From Fasciola hepatica (Eukaryota > Platyhelminthes > Trematoda > Plagiorchiida > Fasciolidae): DNA of 64,000 nucleotides. The notes beneath the pieces are model-generated. The model searched no databases. It saw only the letters and a list, made by a program, of their open reading frames with translations, and was not told the DNA's origin. The position numbers were made by a program, and so were the translations under genes. Where the stretch lies: assembly GCA_948099385.1 (NCBI GenBank), contig CANUEZ040000105.1:558001-622000 (forward strand), in the 5' to 3' direction. Shown here one piece after another: positions 1 through 12,059 of the stretch (positions are counted from its first letter, which is position 1; each line of letters begins with the position of its first letter).

Positions 1-1369
1 AGACTTTTTCGTAGACGGATGTCCAAATTTCAGTCAAAAACCCTTTGCACTTGACAACTCGTCGAATCAGGAGGAATGAAAATGGTCAATACAGCAGCAC
101 TGCCTGGACATTCAACTGATACTAGCACCTGATTTGTGAGGATTTCGGTGAAATGGAGTACAGTAGACATTTGTATACGTTGATGCAGAAGGATAGCAAT
201 CGAAATGAAGAATGCGTAGAACACAGAAAGATAGTTTAAGTACCAATGGGAATGCATCCCCATCATAACAATTCTCAACAACACTCTTGTCTCGCTCCCA
301 CAATGATGCAATCAAACCCATCGAATATATGGATTACCTAATCACTATTTACAAGCACTCTGATGTGCCCGAAATTACTCGAATGCGTGTTCCAGTCAGC
401 ACTTCTTCTTTTACAAACCTTATAAGAATGTTTTACCCATCTTGGCATTCCATAAACTCTTGTTTCAACGAATGGCACAAAATGTGTTTCTTCACAGTTT
501 GCAGTGTTCTGTGTTTCAAAAGTCATTCATCACGTTTGCTCTCCAGTGCATCAGCCCAAATCGATTTGTGTAGCAGAACGGTTTGTTGACGTGAATAAGC
601 GTTCCGTGATCAGATCACAATGAAAAAATGTGAACTACAAAATCCAACTGACGATTTCCTCTTTATATATCGCTCGAAATCCGTTTCACTTACATGAGTG
701 CATACGTTTTCAGCTGAACCGCCTTTAGATCGTTGAATAAGACTACCGTTAGATACCATCATACCGGTCACTCGAGATACTCTTCAACCACAAACATATT
801 TACATGTCGACAGTAAAATATTTCAATCAGAAGATCATGTCCGCGTACTCATTTTCTGAGACAGTTCAGATAGCTGGATTCCCAGATGGATTGCAAAACG
901 AAATGGAACAATTACGTATACGTTATAGGTGAGCGCTTTCCTCTTGGCCAGGCATGTTCACCATTTCAGACCTACAGACATGCCATACATAGCAACCGGA
1001 ATTTGTGATTCCCGACTGGTGGACGTACTCATGGATCATTCAGATGTCAGGACAAGCCCGGAAGATGTCCTATCCCCAATCAGTTACCTGACTAATTGGA
1101 CCGGCGAAACTCAGAATGAGTTCCAGAATCGAACTTTGGAGAAGAATGTTGCTCCCATTGGTGCACACCGTCGAAGGAGACTGATGCACTGAGATCGCAA
1201 ATCATTCTTTTTTGCACCACCACTGATGTTCGTTCACGCTCATCTGCCTGCACATGGCTGGTCAGGCTTTTCTCTCTCAAGGCATGCATCATACTCGAAC
1301 CTACATGGTCGGTTACCCGGATGCCCCTAAGTATCACTGGTGTTCTTCAACATGCTGCACTTTCTCCGT
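1..1369. other. no gene seen
   Basis: I see no supportable gene here. Around 1060-1190 on the plus strand a short open stretch contains a LTNWTGETQNEF-like segment. It could be a decayed upstream part of the CR1-like LINE whose tail follows, but the match is weak. The first 900 bases have only short antisense frames with no recognisable motif. Confidence 0.5.
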
Positions 1370-1785
1370 ATAAATAGTGTGGAATATCTCAACGAAACTT
1401 TAGAAGAGAAATTAAACTGCTCGGTTCATATGAAAATCACCGTCAGAAGGCTGTGTCCGTAGTCCTTTCAAATTTGCGACATTCGATAACTCAGTTCTTC
1501 ACAGACTATCTTCTCTTCTTTGTTAGGCCAGTAAGTATTTCCCATGATTCCATATTTTTTTTTCTGGATATATAACTGGTGTATCGTAGAAGGACTGAAA
1601 CCATCTTCATCATTTTTGTTTCCTCTGCAGCACTAAAAGACCTCATGTCGTGTTTAGACAATATTACAACAACGTATAACACCAAGCATTGTATTTACAG
1701 AAGAGATGTTCGTTGACATTTCACACCCACTGCATTGCGACCTCTTTAGGCCAATCCAACAGCTGGACCAGTTTCGTATATTGAA
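1370..1785 (+). mobile_element. CR1-like LINE, C-terminal ORF2 remnant
   Basis: A degraded end of a non-LTR retrotransposon polyprotein. In the sequence, a segment reading VEYLNETLEEKLNCSVH corresponds to the 'VKYLGVTLDxKLxWxxH' block that follows the reverse transcriptase in CR1-like LINEs. A later one, near 1705-1760, reads RRDVR..FTPTALRPL, like the conserved RR..RTALxPL tail of these elements. Frames shift several times and stops interrupt them, so it is dead. The stretch at about 1720-1755 also resembles 23776-23810 at the DNA level (TTCACACYCACTGMATTG then GACCT), which ties it to the second CR1-like copy at 22.9-23.8 kb in the same orientation. The catalytic YADD region and endonuclease are not visible. 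Family assignment is by motif only. Confidence 0.55.
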
Positions 1786-2479
1786 TAAATTCTTTGGGTT
1801 TATTGGTTAATTCAAATTCGGTGCTAGTCCTTCATTCAATGGAGTTTCCTCCCATCGGTTAAGGCATTAGTGGAAGCATGACTGAAGTTGCTTACAATGA
1901 TTGAAAAATTGTATCCAACAGTGAAAGTATTGAAGGTGAAATTGGAGTCAAATGAATATGAATTAGTCTTATGTTTGCATACTGATCAGAATTTGTTGTG
2001 AACAAAGAACATCTATTAGAACTGAACAATGACGAGACGAGCATCCACCCTTCATAAGCGTAGGTCAGTGGGACCAGTCAGCCGGGAACATATTCTGCGT
2101 TGAAAGAAAATTCTTCATATATATATGATTGGATGAACATGACTAACTGGAAACTCTGACCCTGGATAGTGGTGGACAGTGGTCAAGGCCAATCAATTCA
2201 TTTAATTTGATGATGTGGCGAATACCACGCAAAAGGAGCGCAGTATGAGAGAGTTTGCACGTTGTTCGTATACTAAAGCGTACACGATTGAATACACTAT
2301 CCTTTTCATTTTGCTGAACTCTTGTCGTAATAGCAATGAGAATAAAGCAGAAAACGAAAGGATATTGGTACAATCTCAAGGATCGGTCGCATAAACGATG
2401 GTTGCCTTTGCATCGGATTCGATCGAAAAATGAATACGGAAAGTTTTGGTTCAATCTCAAATGTAACTTGGGCAATTAC
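1786..2479. other. unassigned; possible last exon of pseudokinase gene on minus strand
   Basis: No feature can be fixed here. On the minus strand a frame of about 110 codons is open from 2475 to 2143, directly after the C-lobe exon donor at 2480. A second minus frame near 2430-2400 reads NPMQRQPSF, like the NPxxRPSF block that ends many kinase domains. I could not join either frame to the upstream exon with both a good acceptor and the right phase, so the gene's 3' end is unresolved. Confidence 0.25.
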
Positions 2480-2673
2480 CAGCTAGACATTCTTGAACCC
2501 AGCCAAATTCGGTAAGTAAGATAGCCCAAACAAATCCAAAGTGTAAAGCAGTGGAAGAGATGTAGCAAACTGATTTCAAGTTCCGCTTCTTGAGAAAATT
2601 ACTGTCTGGTTCTACATAATGTTCATCGACAAGAGTGTCGCCGATTGCATCCGTAATCAAAGTAAATCGTTGT
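2480..2673 (-). CDS. pseudokinase gene, C-lobe exon (activation segment to helix F)
   Basis: Candidate exon of 194 nt, entered with 1 nt of a split codon and left in phase 1. It has an AG acceptor just upstream of 2673 and a G|GTAATT donor after 2480. The 64 codons include LITDAIGDTL, which occupies the place of the kinase DFG segment but reads TDA instead of DFG. They also include HFGFVWAILLTEFGW, which fits the helix F pattern 'DVWSFGVxLWExxTxG' with one extra residue. In the RYK family the DFG is likewise altered (to DNA), so a catalytically dead C-lobe would fit. It lies on the same strand as, and about 4.6 kb downstream of, the N-lobe exons. The exon carrying the catalytic loop was not found between them. 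The kinase reading is inference from motif order. It could instead be a decayed exon, since a TAA lies just upstream of the acceptor. Confidence 0.42.
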
Positions 2674-3839
2674 CTAGTTTAATCAAGATCTATTTTAAAC
2701 GCAATTCAAGCAATATTCATTTTTTGCAACAAAGCTTCGCTCCTCATTATTATCATTATTCTATTGTTAAGCTCAGGAAATAGATAGAGCACATTTGACG
2801 GCAAAACCTTTCATTTTGTCCATTACAAATCCTTCTACTACATTATCTCACGTTCTGTATCGTGAATATCCAAAGCTGTCAGTGTAGTTAGATTACTCCA
2901 TACTTTCTGCTGTGAAATACATCGTACTCATTTTGCTGACGTACTTGACATTATCACCATGTTCTCAATACCTATCGTCGTGCTTGTTCTTTCCAGTGAT
3001 TTCGATTTTGCAGTCATACGTCAGCGTCGGTTAGAATAGAATAGATATGGACAGACCGATGCAACCTTCCAGCTTCATTGATGTTTCACATTCGATGTGC
3101 ACTCATTTATGTCTGAACGCTTATTATTTCAATTATTGAATCTGTCAATACCAATCTTCCATATCTCAAGAAGGGAAAAATAAAGTCGAAATATGTTTCG
3201 AGCATTGTAATTACATTATTTAGGTAACCCGGCCATTGTCGAACGGTTTTCATCGTGCACTTTGAATAATAAATATCCAGTGTTCGATTCCCACTAACAT
3301 CGATCACACCCTCATTTCATAACCTTTGTTCGATTGCTGATTCTTCCAGAACTGTTAGACGCTGCCATATAAAAGATACAAGAAGTAACGGAAAGAATTT
3401 CAATAGAACATATTGGAGCAATCTTAAGATGATGTCTAAATTACTATGGCTAACATTGCGGTTCACTCTCGATGGCCGATAGGTGAGAGCAATAACTGTT
3501 ACCCACATTCTGTAAAACAGTCTTAGTTGGATGTGAATGTTGGCAAATACGTAAAATGCTCACAACAAAATATGGAGAGAAAAACAGACCAACGGTTGAT
3601 ACACTGAGCTGAATTTATTAAACGAACCAATTTGGATTCATTTTCAAGCATTCATATCCATGCCACCATATCATAAAATATTAGCACAAATTAGCAGATT
3701 GGACCAATTAGACAAACAGGAATTGATGAAGAATAACGGTGATAAAAAATGGAGAAAAACAATCACTTGTAATCTAGGCTTATATCAAAACCGGATATGA
3801 GTTGTTTCTCACCTTTCTGTTGGTTTCCATATATTTTGT

Positions 3840-3995
3840 CACCTGTTGTACGGTGGTTGATGGGCCAGGACAGCTTAAAAGCACACAAATTATTTTCCAG
3901 CCGATAGAGGGGATTTTGGATGCGGATGCCAACCGCCTCAGCTACGGCTAATATGCAGCCGTAGTCCCTACCACTACATTCACGTCTAGTTTGTC
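3840..3995 (-). mobile_element. Penelope-like element, C-terminal tail remnant
   Basis: Remnant of the extreme C-terminus of a PLE polyprotein. The minus strand reads AVAEAVGIRIQNPLYR followed by NLCAFKLSWP. The intact-looking copy at 34.0 kb reads ATAEALSIRLYNPPL followed by FVQALKLPWP, so the match is clear and collinear. The motif closes the GIY-YIG endonuclease module (the AEA glutamate region and the terminal LPWP). Upstream of it on the minus strand the similarity stops within about 30 codons, where a plus-oriented PLE leader-like sequence begins. Non-functional. Confidence 0.6.
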
Positions 3996-4014
3996 CAATC
4001 ACTCAACATGTAGT

Positions 4015-4085
4015 AGTGTATTGTGATGTAATGGCATGAGTAGGAATCAGTGAAAACAAATTTGTTCGCTAAACTGCGTTCTCTT
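4015..4085 (+). repeat. PLE leader/junction-like repeat, inverted relative to the adjacent PLE tail
   Basis: This stretch aligns with 34180-34245, the spacer between the two tandem PLEs. Shared words in order are ATGTA.TGG, ATGAGTA, GAAT, TGAAAAC, TTGTTC and CTG. At 34.2 kb this sequence leads into the N-terminal coding part of a PLE, so it is probably the PLE 5' leader. Here it points right while the adjacent PLE tail (3840-3995) points left, giving a divergent arrangement. No N-terminal coding sequence is recognisable after it. Confidence 0.4.
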
Positions 4086-5435
4086 TTCTGTGACGGAGCC
4101 TCGATGTTTCTTGATGGTGTTCCTTGAGTAATTCGCACTGGAATACCGTATTTTACCTCTCAATGAACATAATACTATTCGTGTTTCCGTGTCTTTACCG
4201 GTGGTATACTCAATCACAAGAGTTTGTCACGATAGACCAACAGCGATCGCGAATTTCGAAGCCTCCAATTGGTTCACTTGGTTATTTGGCAATCGTAGCC
4301 TAGAGTAAAATAACTAACCCTTCTCTTATCTATCATACCCATACACGGTCACTTATCATGCTAGTTTTGCGATCACATTTAGGTCATCTCATGGCTTTGT
4401 GCGAGTCCCGTGAAAGGCTGCTCACACGATCCAGAAATTTTCCACATCAATCTCTAAGCCATCAGCTGAATGGGTGCTTCAACATCCATAGAATTCCTGA
4501 CGAAGAAATTTGAGATAATCTATCCAGGGAATACAAATTCATATGCAAGCGGAACACAGTGTGTGATCAAGGCCGGAGACGATTTGTCTAGTGTGCAACA
4601 AAAGGCGATGGTTCTGGTCTCATTCCCTTGCGCTTAAAATTATACCAAAATATTGGAAAGCCTTTGCGACACAGGATACAGCGTAAAGCGTTAACACACT
4701 ATTCGCATGAAGTAAATTTTTCTAATGGATTTGTAATTGTAATGTGCTGATTGCTAGAAGAGAATCCGAAAATCAATTTGATTGTTTTAATGATAAATAC
4801 GATCTTAAGAAGCTCGTACACGACTGAAATCTTGTGGTAATTGAGTATTGGTGCCCCAATATAAGCTTCGTATAGTTTGGTAATGCATCATTTTGGTGGC
4901 ACTCGAATCTAACAAAAGGCACGCATTTGAATGCCTACACCTGAAATCTCTACCGAATCAACTGATTTTTATCAGCGTTGTTCGACGGGATATGAGTTGA
5001 CTGACCTCACTCATGAACGTACAACTTAACGGTGTTTGAAGCGTATGACTTTTGCAAACCCATGCAAATGAAGCCATTCAAAGTTTCCAATCACAAAACC
5101 ATCACACTCGAATCTCAGAGGGTATTTGAAAATAGAATAGAGAATATTTGGAGTTTTTATGACGACGATATTTTTCAACTCAATTACGATTCTCCTATTG
5201 TTTGGTAAAGTTGTAGCTAAGTTGTGTGGGAAAATGCAATATATTACAAATGATATAGGGGAAACACCATTTATCAGAAAATATTTTTCGGGTTGAAATA
5301 ATAGGAACATGAAACGGTGTGAAATTATTGCTTCTGATCTAAAAAGGTTCTTTATTGTGAGAAACCGTAACAATGGGGGGGCTCTTCAATGAAGAGTATC
5401 CATTCACACTCAAGACGATTCAATTTAGATTCTAG

Positions 5436-5438
<3 letters not shown>

Positions 5439-5481
<43 letters not shown>
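5439..5481. repeat. (AT)n microsatellite
   Basis: An uninterrupted AT dinucleotide run of about 43 bp, with single-copy sequence on both sides. Confidence 0.95.
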
Positions 5482-5482
<1 letters not shown>

Positions 5483-7260
5483 TGTCAATATCTCTCTAAT
5501 GCTTTGTTAATATATCAGCTTTGTTACGGTCTTCGGTTGACTGCCTGTGGAGTTGGAGTTTAGAGATACTCGCGACATTCGTGAAAAGAAAACACATGTA
5601 GTTTCAAACTTTTTAATCTCTGGAAGGATTTGACGTAATAATTAGATCACAGTGGATTCTGTATTTCAGTTTACACGTAATAAAGACTACTGACAAGGGC
5701 AGTAGGATAAATCAAAACAAACAATAGGAGAACGTGAAGAGAAGAAGCGTGAACGAATTGTACTGTTTGAACCCAATGCAGTCACGAGAATAAGTGGTAT
5801 GTTTTTCCCGTGTTTTCCAACCTGCTGTTAAGGTATGAAAATATTTGTAGCAAGAAAATATTCAGTTGTGGCAGCCGACAGGGATGCAAAAAACATCTGC
5901 TTTTATATTGCTATGAAGTGCTAATAAATGCAGAATACCAGCCTTTATAATAAAAATCTGGAATCCCCAAATTATTACTGAAAAAATTGAAACAAACCAT
6001 TATCCATAACTGGAACATCAGGTCTTGCAGTTGCCTTTATTGTTTGCGTTGCTGTTGGCAGTTTCGAATTTGTTTCTGTTGAGATTGTATCAACAGTACT
6101 AAGAATATTGGCTGATAAACGCGAAATAAAAGGCAAATAAAATTCACTCGAATTAGGAACTACCAATAAATACCCGTTTAAAACGGAACAAACGAGACTA
6201 ATCACATTATTTGGAAGATCATAACTACTGAGCTGAATCTTTCATGGACTTTTGTCAAATTTAATTGCATAAAATTTTCCATACCGATTATCTATCAGAT
6301 AATCAAAGTGTCACATTGAAAACAATGATAAGGCGAGCCTGAAAATACGACGTGGCCTGGGACTTCGTTGATCTTCTCAGCCTGTGTAAGACTGCGCCTA
6401 GAATTGTTGTGACTTCTAATTAATCGTCCCAGGGCATTTCTAAATGAGCCTAATCTTATTCAACTGAACAATCAGAACACACATTTGCAGAAATGTAACG
6501 AATCAGGGCAAACGTTTATTTAACGCGCATAAGTTATTTTCTAAAATTTACATTGCCATATTCAAAATGTAACTGGAAGTTTTATTATGAAAGCATTCTC
6601 ATTGATTGTTGATATCCTGCCAGTTGTCAATGTTGTGGTTGTTTCTGTGTGCATGGAAGACTGATCTGTTTGCGAAAAAATCACATGATAATCAGGACGC
6701 GTTGAGTGCGTTTCTGTTCGGATTTCGGAGAGCCGCTATGCCATTGACCAAATTCAAGCCAAAACATAAAAATCGTAGAAATCGGGATGACAATTACAAA
6801 TCCCTCTATTCTTGTTACTCTATTCTGAGAAAATATCTGGATAAAATACGGGTGATAAATCAGACATGGCGTGAACAACGGATTCCTTTTTGGGGGTGAT
6901 GAACACGTGGTGGATTTCACAGAGATTCATTTGCTCGTTTTCTGATAGAATAGTTCACTTCCCCAATCTGCGTTATATTGCTGATACTTGGAAGGCAACA
7001 TCAGCAGAAAACCATACTATTTCCCATTCTATCAGTAATTTCCTAAAATATTACAATTGACTTTCAAACGGACATCATGTACGGAGTACTAGGTTTTCTA
7101 CAGAATTATTTATATGATATTCATGTACCATGTGTGTTTGGTGGATGTGAGCTCGTTTGGCGCTTCGATCGCACATGGAATGGAATAGAGTTTATCTGTA
7201 ATTAGTAAACTGAATGTCTTTGATTATTTTGCATAGCCCAGTCAATCCTGTTCCACATAC

Positions 7261-7364
7261 CGGTGATTGCCTTTGGGCAAGTGAGGCTTGTTGAGGAAAG
7301 GGCTGGGAAAGAGGAGTAAGTGAACTGATTAGTTTGAGAGATTCGAGATTTGGAACTTGATCGG
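7261..7364 (-). CDS. pseudokinase gene, Ser/Pro/Gln-rich linker exon
   Basis: Candidate exon of 104 nt: 2 nt completing the codon split in the previous exon, then 34 codons ending in phase 0. The donor is CCG|GTATGT. The acceptor is an AAG preceded at some distance by a TTTTTTC tract, so it is less convincing. The peptide is rich in S, L, P and Q (for example SSLTPLSQPFPQQ) and has no domain. If real, it would be an insert between helix D and helix E of the kinase-like fold, where some receptor kinases carry a kinase insert. Support is the phase match to the upstream exon (phase 1 to phase 1) and a good donor. Confidence 0.35.
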
Positions 7365-7648
7365 CTTCAGTAGTTATCCGTTGAAAAAATGTCATTCATT
7401 TATTCAGTAAAAGCTCATTTGGGCATATTTTAAACATTCTACAAGTAATATGTTCAACGTATTTGGTGGAGTATTTATCACACCAAATATTGTGGCTTCA
7501 CCTCTGCTACATTTATAAATGCATCTTTCACGGGTAACATAGATCGATGGAATGATTCAAAAGTATGAATGACAATCGAATATCACTGTACCCATAAATA
7601 CACAGTTCAGTATTCTAGCTCATTTTATCATTGTATCTGGATACTCAC
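7365..7648 (-). other. presumed intron of the pseudokinase gene
   Basis: 284 bp between the donor AT|GTGAGT at 7648 and the AAG acceptor before 7364. It is AT-rich with no repeat or motif of note. Confidence 0.35.
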
Positions 7649-7822
7649 ATCTGGCTAGAGTTTTAGGTGTTCTTGATTTATGGCACTGGTAAACGAAGTC
7701 CAATACGTACTGCAATCCGGAGACTGTCTTCTGGCTCACGGGTAGTGCAGAAAGGAACAAAAGAGTAGGGTTTCCACATCCCGCCCAGTATGATACCAAA
7801 CTGATGTTCTCTCTCATGTTCG
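7649..7822 (-). CDS. pseudokinase gene, N-lobe to helix D exon
   Basis: Candidate exon of 174 nt, phase 1 in and phase 1 out. The acceptor is AATTCCAG just before 7822 and the donor, AT|GTGAGT, is strong. It joins in frame to the upstream N-lobe exon, making an Ala codon at the junction. The peptide has NPTLLFLSALP, placed like the beta-5/hinge 'xPxVILPYLxxxNL' strand of RYK-type kinases, then LQYVLDFVYQCHKS, which would be helix D. It sits directly after the glycine-loop exon in the expected order. Its kinase assignment depends mostly on that neighbour, because this segment is poorly conserved across the superfamily. Confidence 0.45.
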
Positions 7823-8553
7823 CTGGAATTTTGATGAAACATTCATGTATCTGTTCATTGTAAAAACCGAGGGAGTAATAGAGTCATTAGGTCTGGTATT
7901 TTCCTTACAATGCGTTCTGCAATAACCAAACAGAAAACATGGTTCAATTCCCAATGAGTATATTGCAGTACACAGGTTCAGGCTCATTCGCACCGTTGTA
8001 AGCTATTAGGCGCATGCAGCTTTCAACATTCTAATTACCTCTTTCCGCATTCCATAACGCCAATTGAACAATCCCGCCCCCTCACAATCTGTAAATCTGG
8101 GGTTATCTTCTTCCGGGTATTGGAAACTTCCAACAACAACTGATTTTTAGCATAAATTGAAAATTTCTTAGTGTTTGTTACAGGAATGCACACTGATCAA
8201 GTGGAAGAGTGAAAAACTATGTAGTTGTAATGAAAAAAGCGTGTATCAAATGCTCAGCATCAAGACAACTCACGGTTTTGTCCAGGTCTTATTGTAGCAC
8301 CTGGATGATAAATTAGTGTAGTTAAGAAAAATATTATGAAGATGACTAAATTTTGTCTACCGACAATTTCCTTTCCAAAGTTTTGGCGTGAAAAAATACT
8401 GGTTGCAATTGAATCAAATTGTGTTTTGAGTCACAGTCATCCATATTTGGTCTGAAATCATAAATGTTGATTAAGTGCGTTCATGCGAGTAGCAAAGATT
8501 TGAAATCCAGTGAAATGCAGTAGAAATTTCATGGATTTGACGACGATAGTTAC
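7823..8553 (-). other. presumed intron of the pseudokinase gene
   Basis: 731 bp between the donor G|GTAACT at 8553 and the acceptor TTCCAG at 7823. I see no repeat or coding segment in it. Confidence 0.4.
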
Positions 8554-8788
8554 CTATCACGTGAATGAAATGCTCAGGATTTATATCCATGGCATTCATC
8601 CATTTGTGAATCTCATGGTTGACTTTTTGAACCTCATGATCCAAACATGCCTTGTCCACATTTGAATCCGATTTTTTGGCAGCAAAGAACATGTGAATTT
8701 TGCCATTTCTCCTGTATGTAAAATCATCTTCACATCCCAAGTAAACTCTTCCTAATGTACCACTCGTATAAAAACCGACTAACGAAAT
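8554..8788 (-). CDS. pseudokinase gene, glycine-loop/N-lobe exon (RYK-like)
   Basis: The best-supported host exon. It is 235 nt, enters in phase 0 and leaves in phase 1, with acceptor TCTCTCTTCTTGAAG and donor ATAG|GTAACT. The 78 residues contain in order the beta-1/beta-2 glycine loop (SGTLGRVYLG), a beta-3 strand with the ATP-site lysine (FFAAKK), a helix C with acidic residues (ACLDHEVQKVNHEI) and the alphaC-beta4 segment ending HFIHVI. This order and spacing are those of a protein kinase N-lobe. The loop SGTLGRVYLG resembles the 'xGTFGRIF/YxG' loop of RYK and Derailed, Wnt co-receptors with a non-catalytic kinase domain. An 87-bp intron separates it from the exon upstream. RYK identity is inference; a divergent active kinase of another family is possible. 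Confidence 0.6.
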
Positions 8789-8875
8789 CTTCAAGAAGAG
8801 AGACTTGGAGGTTAGTTTGTAATTTCCTGTGGGTTATAATTTATTCAATTTTGCCTACGAATAGCAATCACTTAC
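8789..8875 (-). other. short intron of the pseudokinase gene
   Basis: 87 bp, from a consensus GTAAGT donor to a pyrimidine-rich TCTCTCTTCTTGAAG acceptor. Joining the flanking exons keeps one frame open (…ACEF then ISLVGFY…). Introns under 100 bp near other short introns are common in trematode genes. Confidence 0.55.
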
Positions 8876-8985
8876 GAATTCACAAGCCGAGACCTCTTCA
8901 TTATTCAAAGTGGCGTTCAGCAAACGTCCCATATTTTGCACTGGTGTTTCACTGCCTGTTTGACTTGAAATATCGACCTCAAAGT
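8876..8985 (-). CDS. pseudokinase gene, juxtamembrane exon
   Basis: 110 nt: 2 nt plus 36 codons, ending in phase 0 at a perfect TTC|GTAAGT donor. The acceptor is CCCGTTGTAG. The residues read from FEVDISSQTG through RLLNATLNNEEVSACEF and run straight into the glycine-loop exon. RYK proteins carry a similar short acidic/Asn-containing segment between the membrane span and the kinase-like domain. No transmembrane helix is in this exon. Evidence for coding is the open frame, both splice sites and the exact phase match to the next exon. Confidence 0.52.
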
Positions 8986-9173
8986 CTACAACGGGAATCA
9001 CATGGGGTAAAAAATGTAATGAGTTTCACCCAGATTAGTCTACTTCAATAGAAATTGTGAGCAGCAAGACAACAGGTGTAAAGGCTATTCACAAAGGATC
9101 ATTCCCTTCAAAATCCTTCTGAATGTATTCTGGTAAGTACACTTTATACCGTGAAAGGCTTGTTGGAGCTTAC

Positions 9174-9246
9174 CAATTATGTCCCAATCATTGTCTACTA
9201 TGAAATACGGCGAAGGATATAATGAGAAAAATAGGTCATTGAAGTT
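9174..9246 (-). CDS. candidate upstream exon of the pseudokinase gene
   Basis: A 73-nt candidate: 24 codons (NFNDLFFSLYPSPYFI then VDNDWDII) ending in phase 1 at a good G|GTAAGC donor. The phase fits the exon at 8985, which starts with 2 nt. The acceptor (TGTGAG) has no clear pyrimidine tract, and a stop lies just upstream in frame, so the left boundary is uncertain. No domain is recognised. A different start or another exon may be used. Confidence 0.28.
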
Positions 9247-9826
9247 CTCACAGTTAGTTCATCAAATGAAGATTAGGGGGTGACGGAAACAATCTTACAC
9301 TTAGTAGGTATACTGGATGTTTTGTATATGAATTGAATGTAAACAAGTGCACATAATATCTCGCTTGTATACATGCTGTTCCAACGTTGATCAACGACGA
9401 ATATAGAAAGGGCGTCTACACAGCTGCTTTATATGTCGCAAAATATGTGCCCACGCAGACACAGTATCGATCACTGTGTATGTGTGGCGATCGATGGGCG
9501 AAATGATTTTAGCTAACATCCTTGTGTGCTATTTGACCGAATCAAATATGTTGAATGGTCAACTGAATTCACCATACTGTACCCCACGGATAATTTGTTG
9601 GTGATCATTTGGTTTCATGTATAAATGTGATCAGACGATTTCTGACAGTGCACCAGGAATAAAAGCACAGTTGTTAGGCAATGCCAAACTTAATTTGTTT
9701 CTCAATTTTATCCATTGCGAAGAAGAATCTGCCGACCCAATACTGAACGTGCAGTTATCAAGCTAGGTTTAGATTTAGAATATTCGTCTCGGGGACAAAT
9801 AACTATAAGCTGGTCATGAGATATAC

Positions 9827-9827
<1 letters not shown>
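9247..9827. other. no gene seen
   Basis: Presumed upstream intron or flanking sequence of the pseudokinase gene. No repeat or coding signal is recognised. Confidence 0.4.

Positions 9828-9864
<37 letters not shown>
9828..9864. repeat. (TA)n microsatellite
   Basis: A TA dinucleotide run of about 37 bp, with one CG interruption near its left edge. Confidence 0.93.
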
Positions 9865-9867
<3 letters not shown>

Positions 9868-10119
9868 ACTACACATGGATTCAGATATGGTGCCATCATG
9901 AACAACAAAGAAAAAACGGTACATTCAAATTTAGTGTGCTAATGTCTCAGAAGAAGACCCTTTTAAAAAAGTTGTTGTCAGCAGCAAGAAAAATCTAAAT
10001 GCCCAGCGTAACACCAAACCACTCAGATGAAATTACCAAACGTTTCTCGAAAACGTGAAGCTTCTTGGCCCGATTGTTTCCATTGGGAAATCGTGTTTTT
10101 CGTTTATGAGAACATTTAC

Positions 10120-10231
10120 CGGAAAACAGAACATTTTGTTTCTCACTGTACCCACTCCCATTGACCAAATAGATTGTAACGCACTCGTACGACTTAGCAA
10201 TAACCAATAGAAGCTGAAGAAACAATCCCAT
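10120..10231 (-). CDS. possible signal-peptide exon, unassigned
   Basis: Speculative. On the minus strand an ATG at 10231 opens MGLFLQLLLVIAKSYEC, a hydrophobic stretch that looks like a signal peptide. The frame reaches a CCG|GTAAATG donor after 112 nt (37 codons plus 1 nt, phase 1). It lies upstream of, and on the same strand as, the pseudokinase exons, and its phase would fit the exon at 8985. RYK proteins begin with a signal peptide and a WIF domain. No WIF exon was found, however, and the frame overlaps a second open minus frame. It may be chance. Confidence 0.2.
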
Positions 10232-11659
<1,428 letters not shown>

Positions 11660-12059
11660 ATACAAGAACATAAGACCAATGTTGCAAAAGCACGCACATT
11701 CCGGAATAGATTGAGAGTAAGTCAAGGCCTGGCGGTGAAGACATTTAATAATCTGACTTCGGTATTGGTCAGGCCATAAATGATAAGGAGAACGATTGAT
11801 AAACAAGTGACATAAATTACCAACGACGAATTTTTGATCCACGCAAACGTTCTTTCTTGTATGAAGGAGGCTAAAGATGTGATTGCAACGTAGCTATTAA
11901 AAACTGAAATCTGTCGAATTTGTTCTAGCGGCAAAATGAAGGAAACTGCGGTTTGCGGTAGATTTGTAGGTATGGATTGTGTGAGGAATCCATATAAGAT
12001 GTATTATAAGCACAAGGATTCCAGATCTTTTATGATGCGGGATCTACTTGCATTTTTTA

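Larger units (their letters stand above)
2674..7260 (-). other. presumed intron(s) of the pseudokinase gene, with PLE debris and a microsatellite
   Basis: If the exons on either side belong to one minus-strand gene, this is intronic. It holds a PLE tail (3840-3995), a PLE leader-like repeat (4015-4085) and an (AT)n run. A minus-strand segment at 5110-5026 reads FEWLHLHGFAKVIRF, similar to the kinase 'EYLHSHGFVHRD' block, but no donor there gives the phase needed for the C-lobe exon. Near 2690-2720 another minus frame reads AKNEYCLNCV, vaguely like HKDxAxRNCV, one frame off from the C-lobe exon. Neither is strong enough to annotate as an exon. I see nothing else in the rest. Confidence 0.35.
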
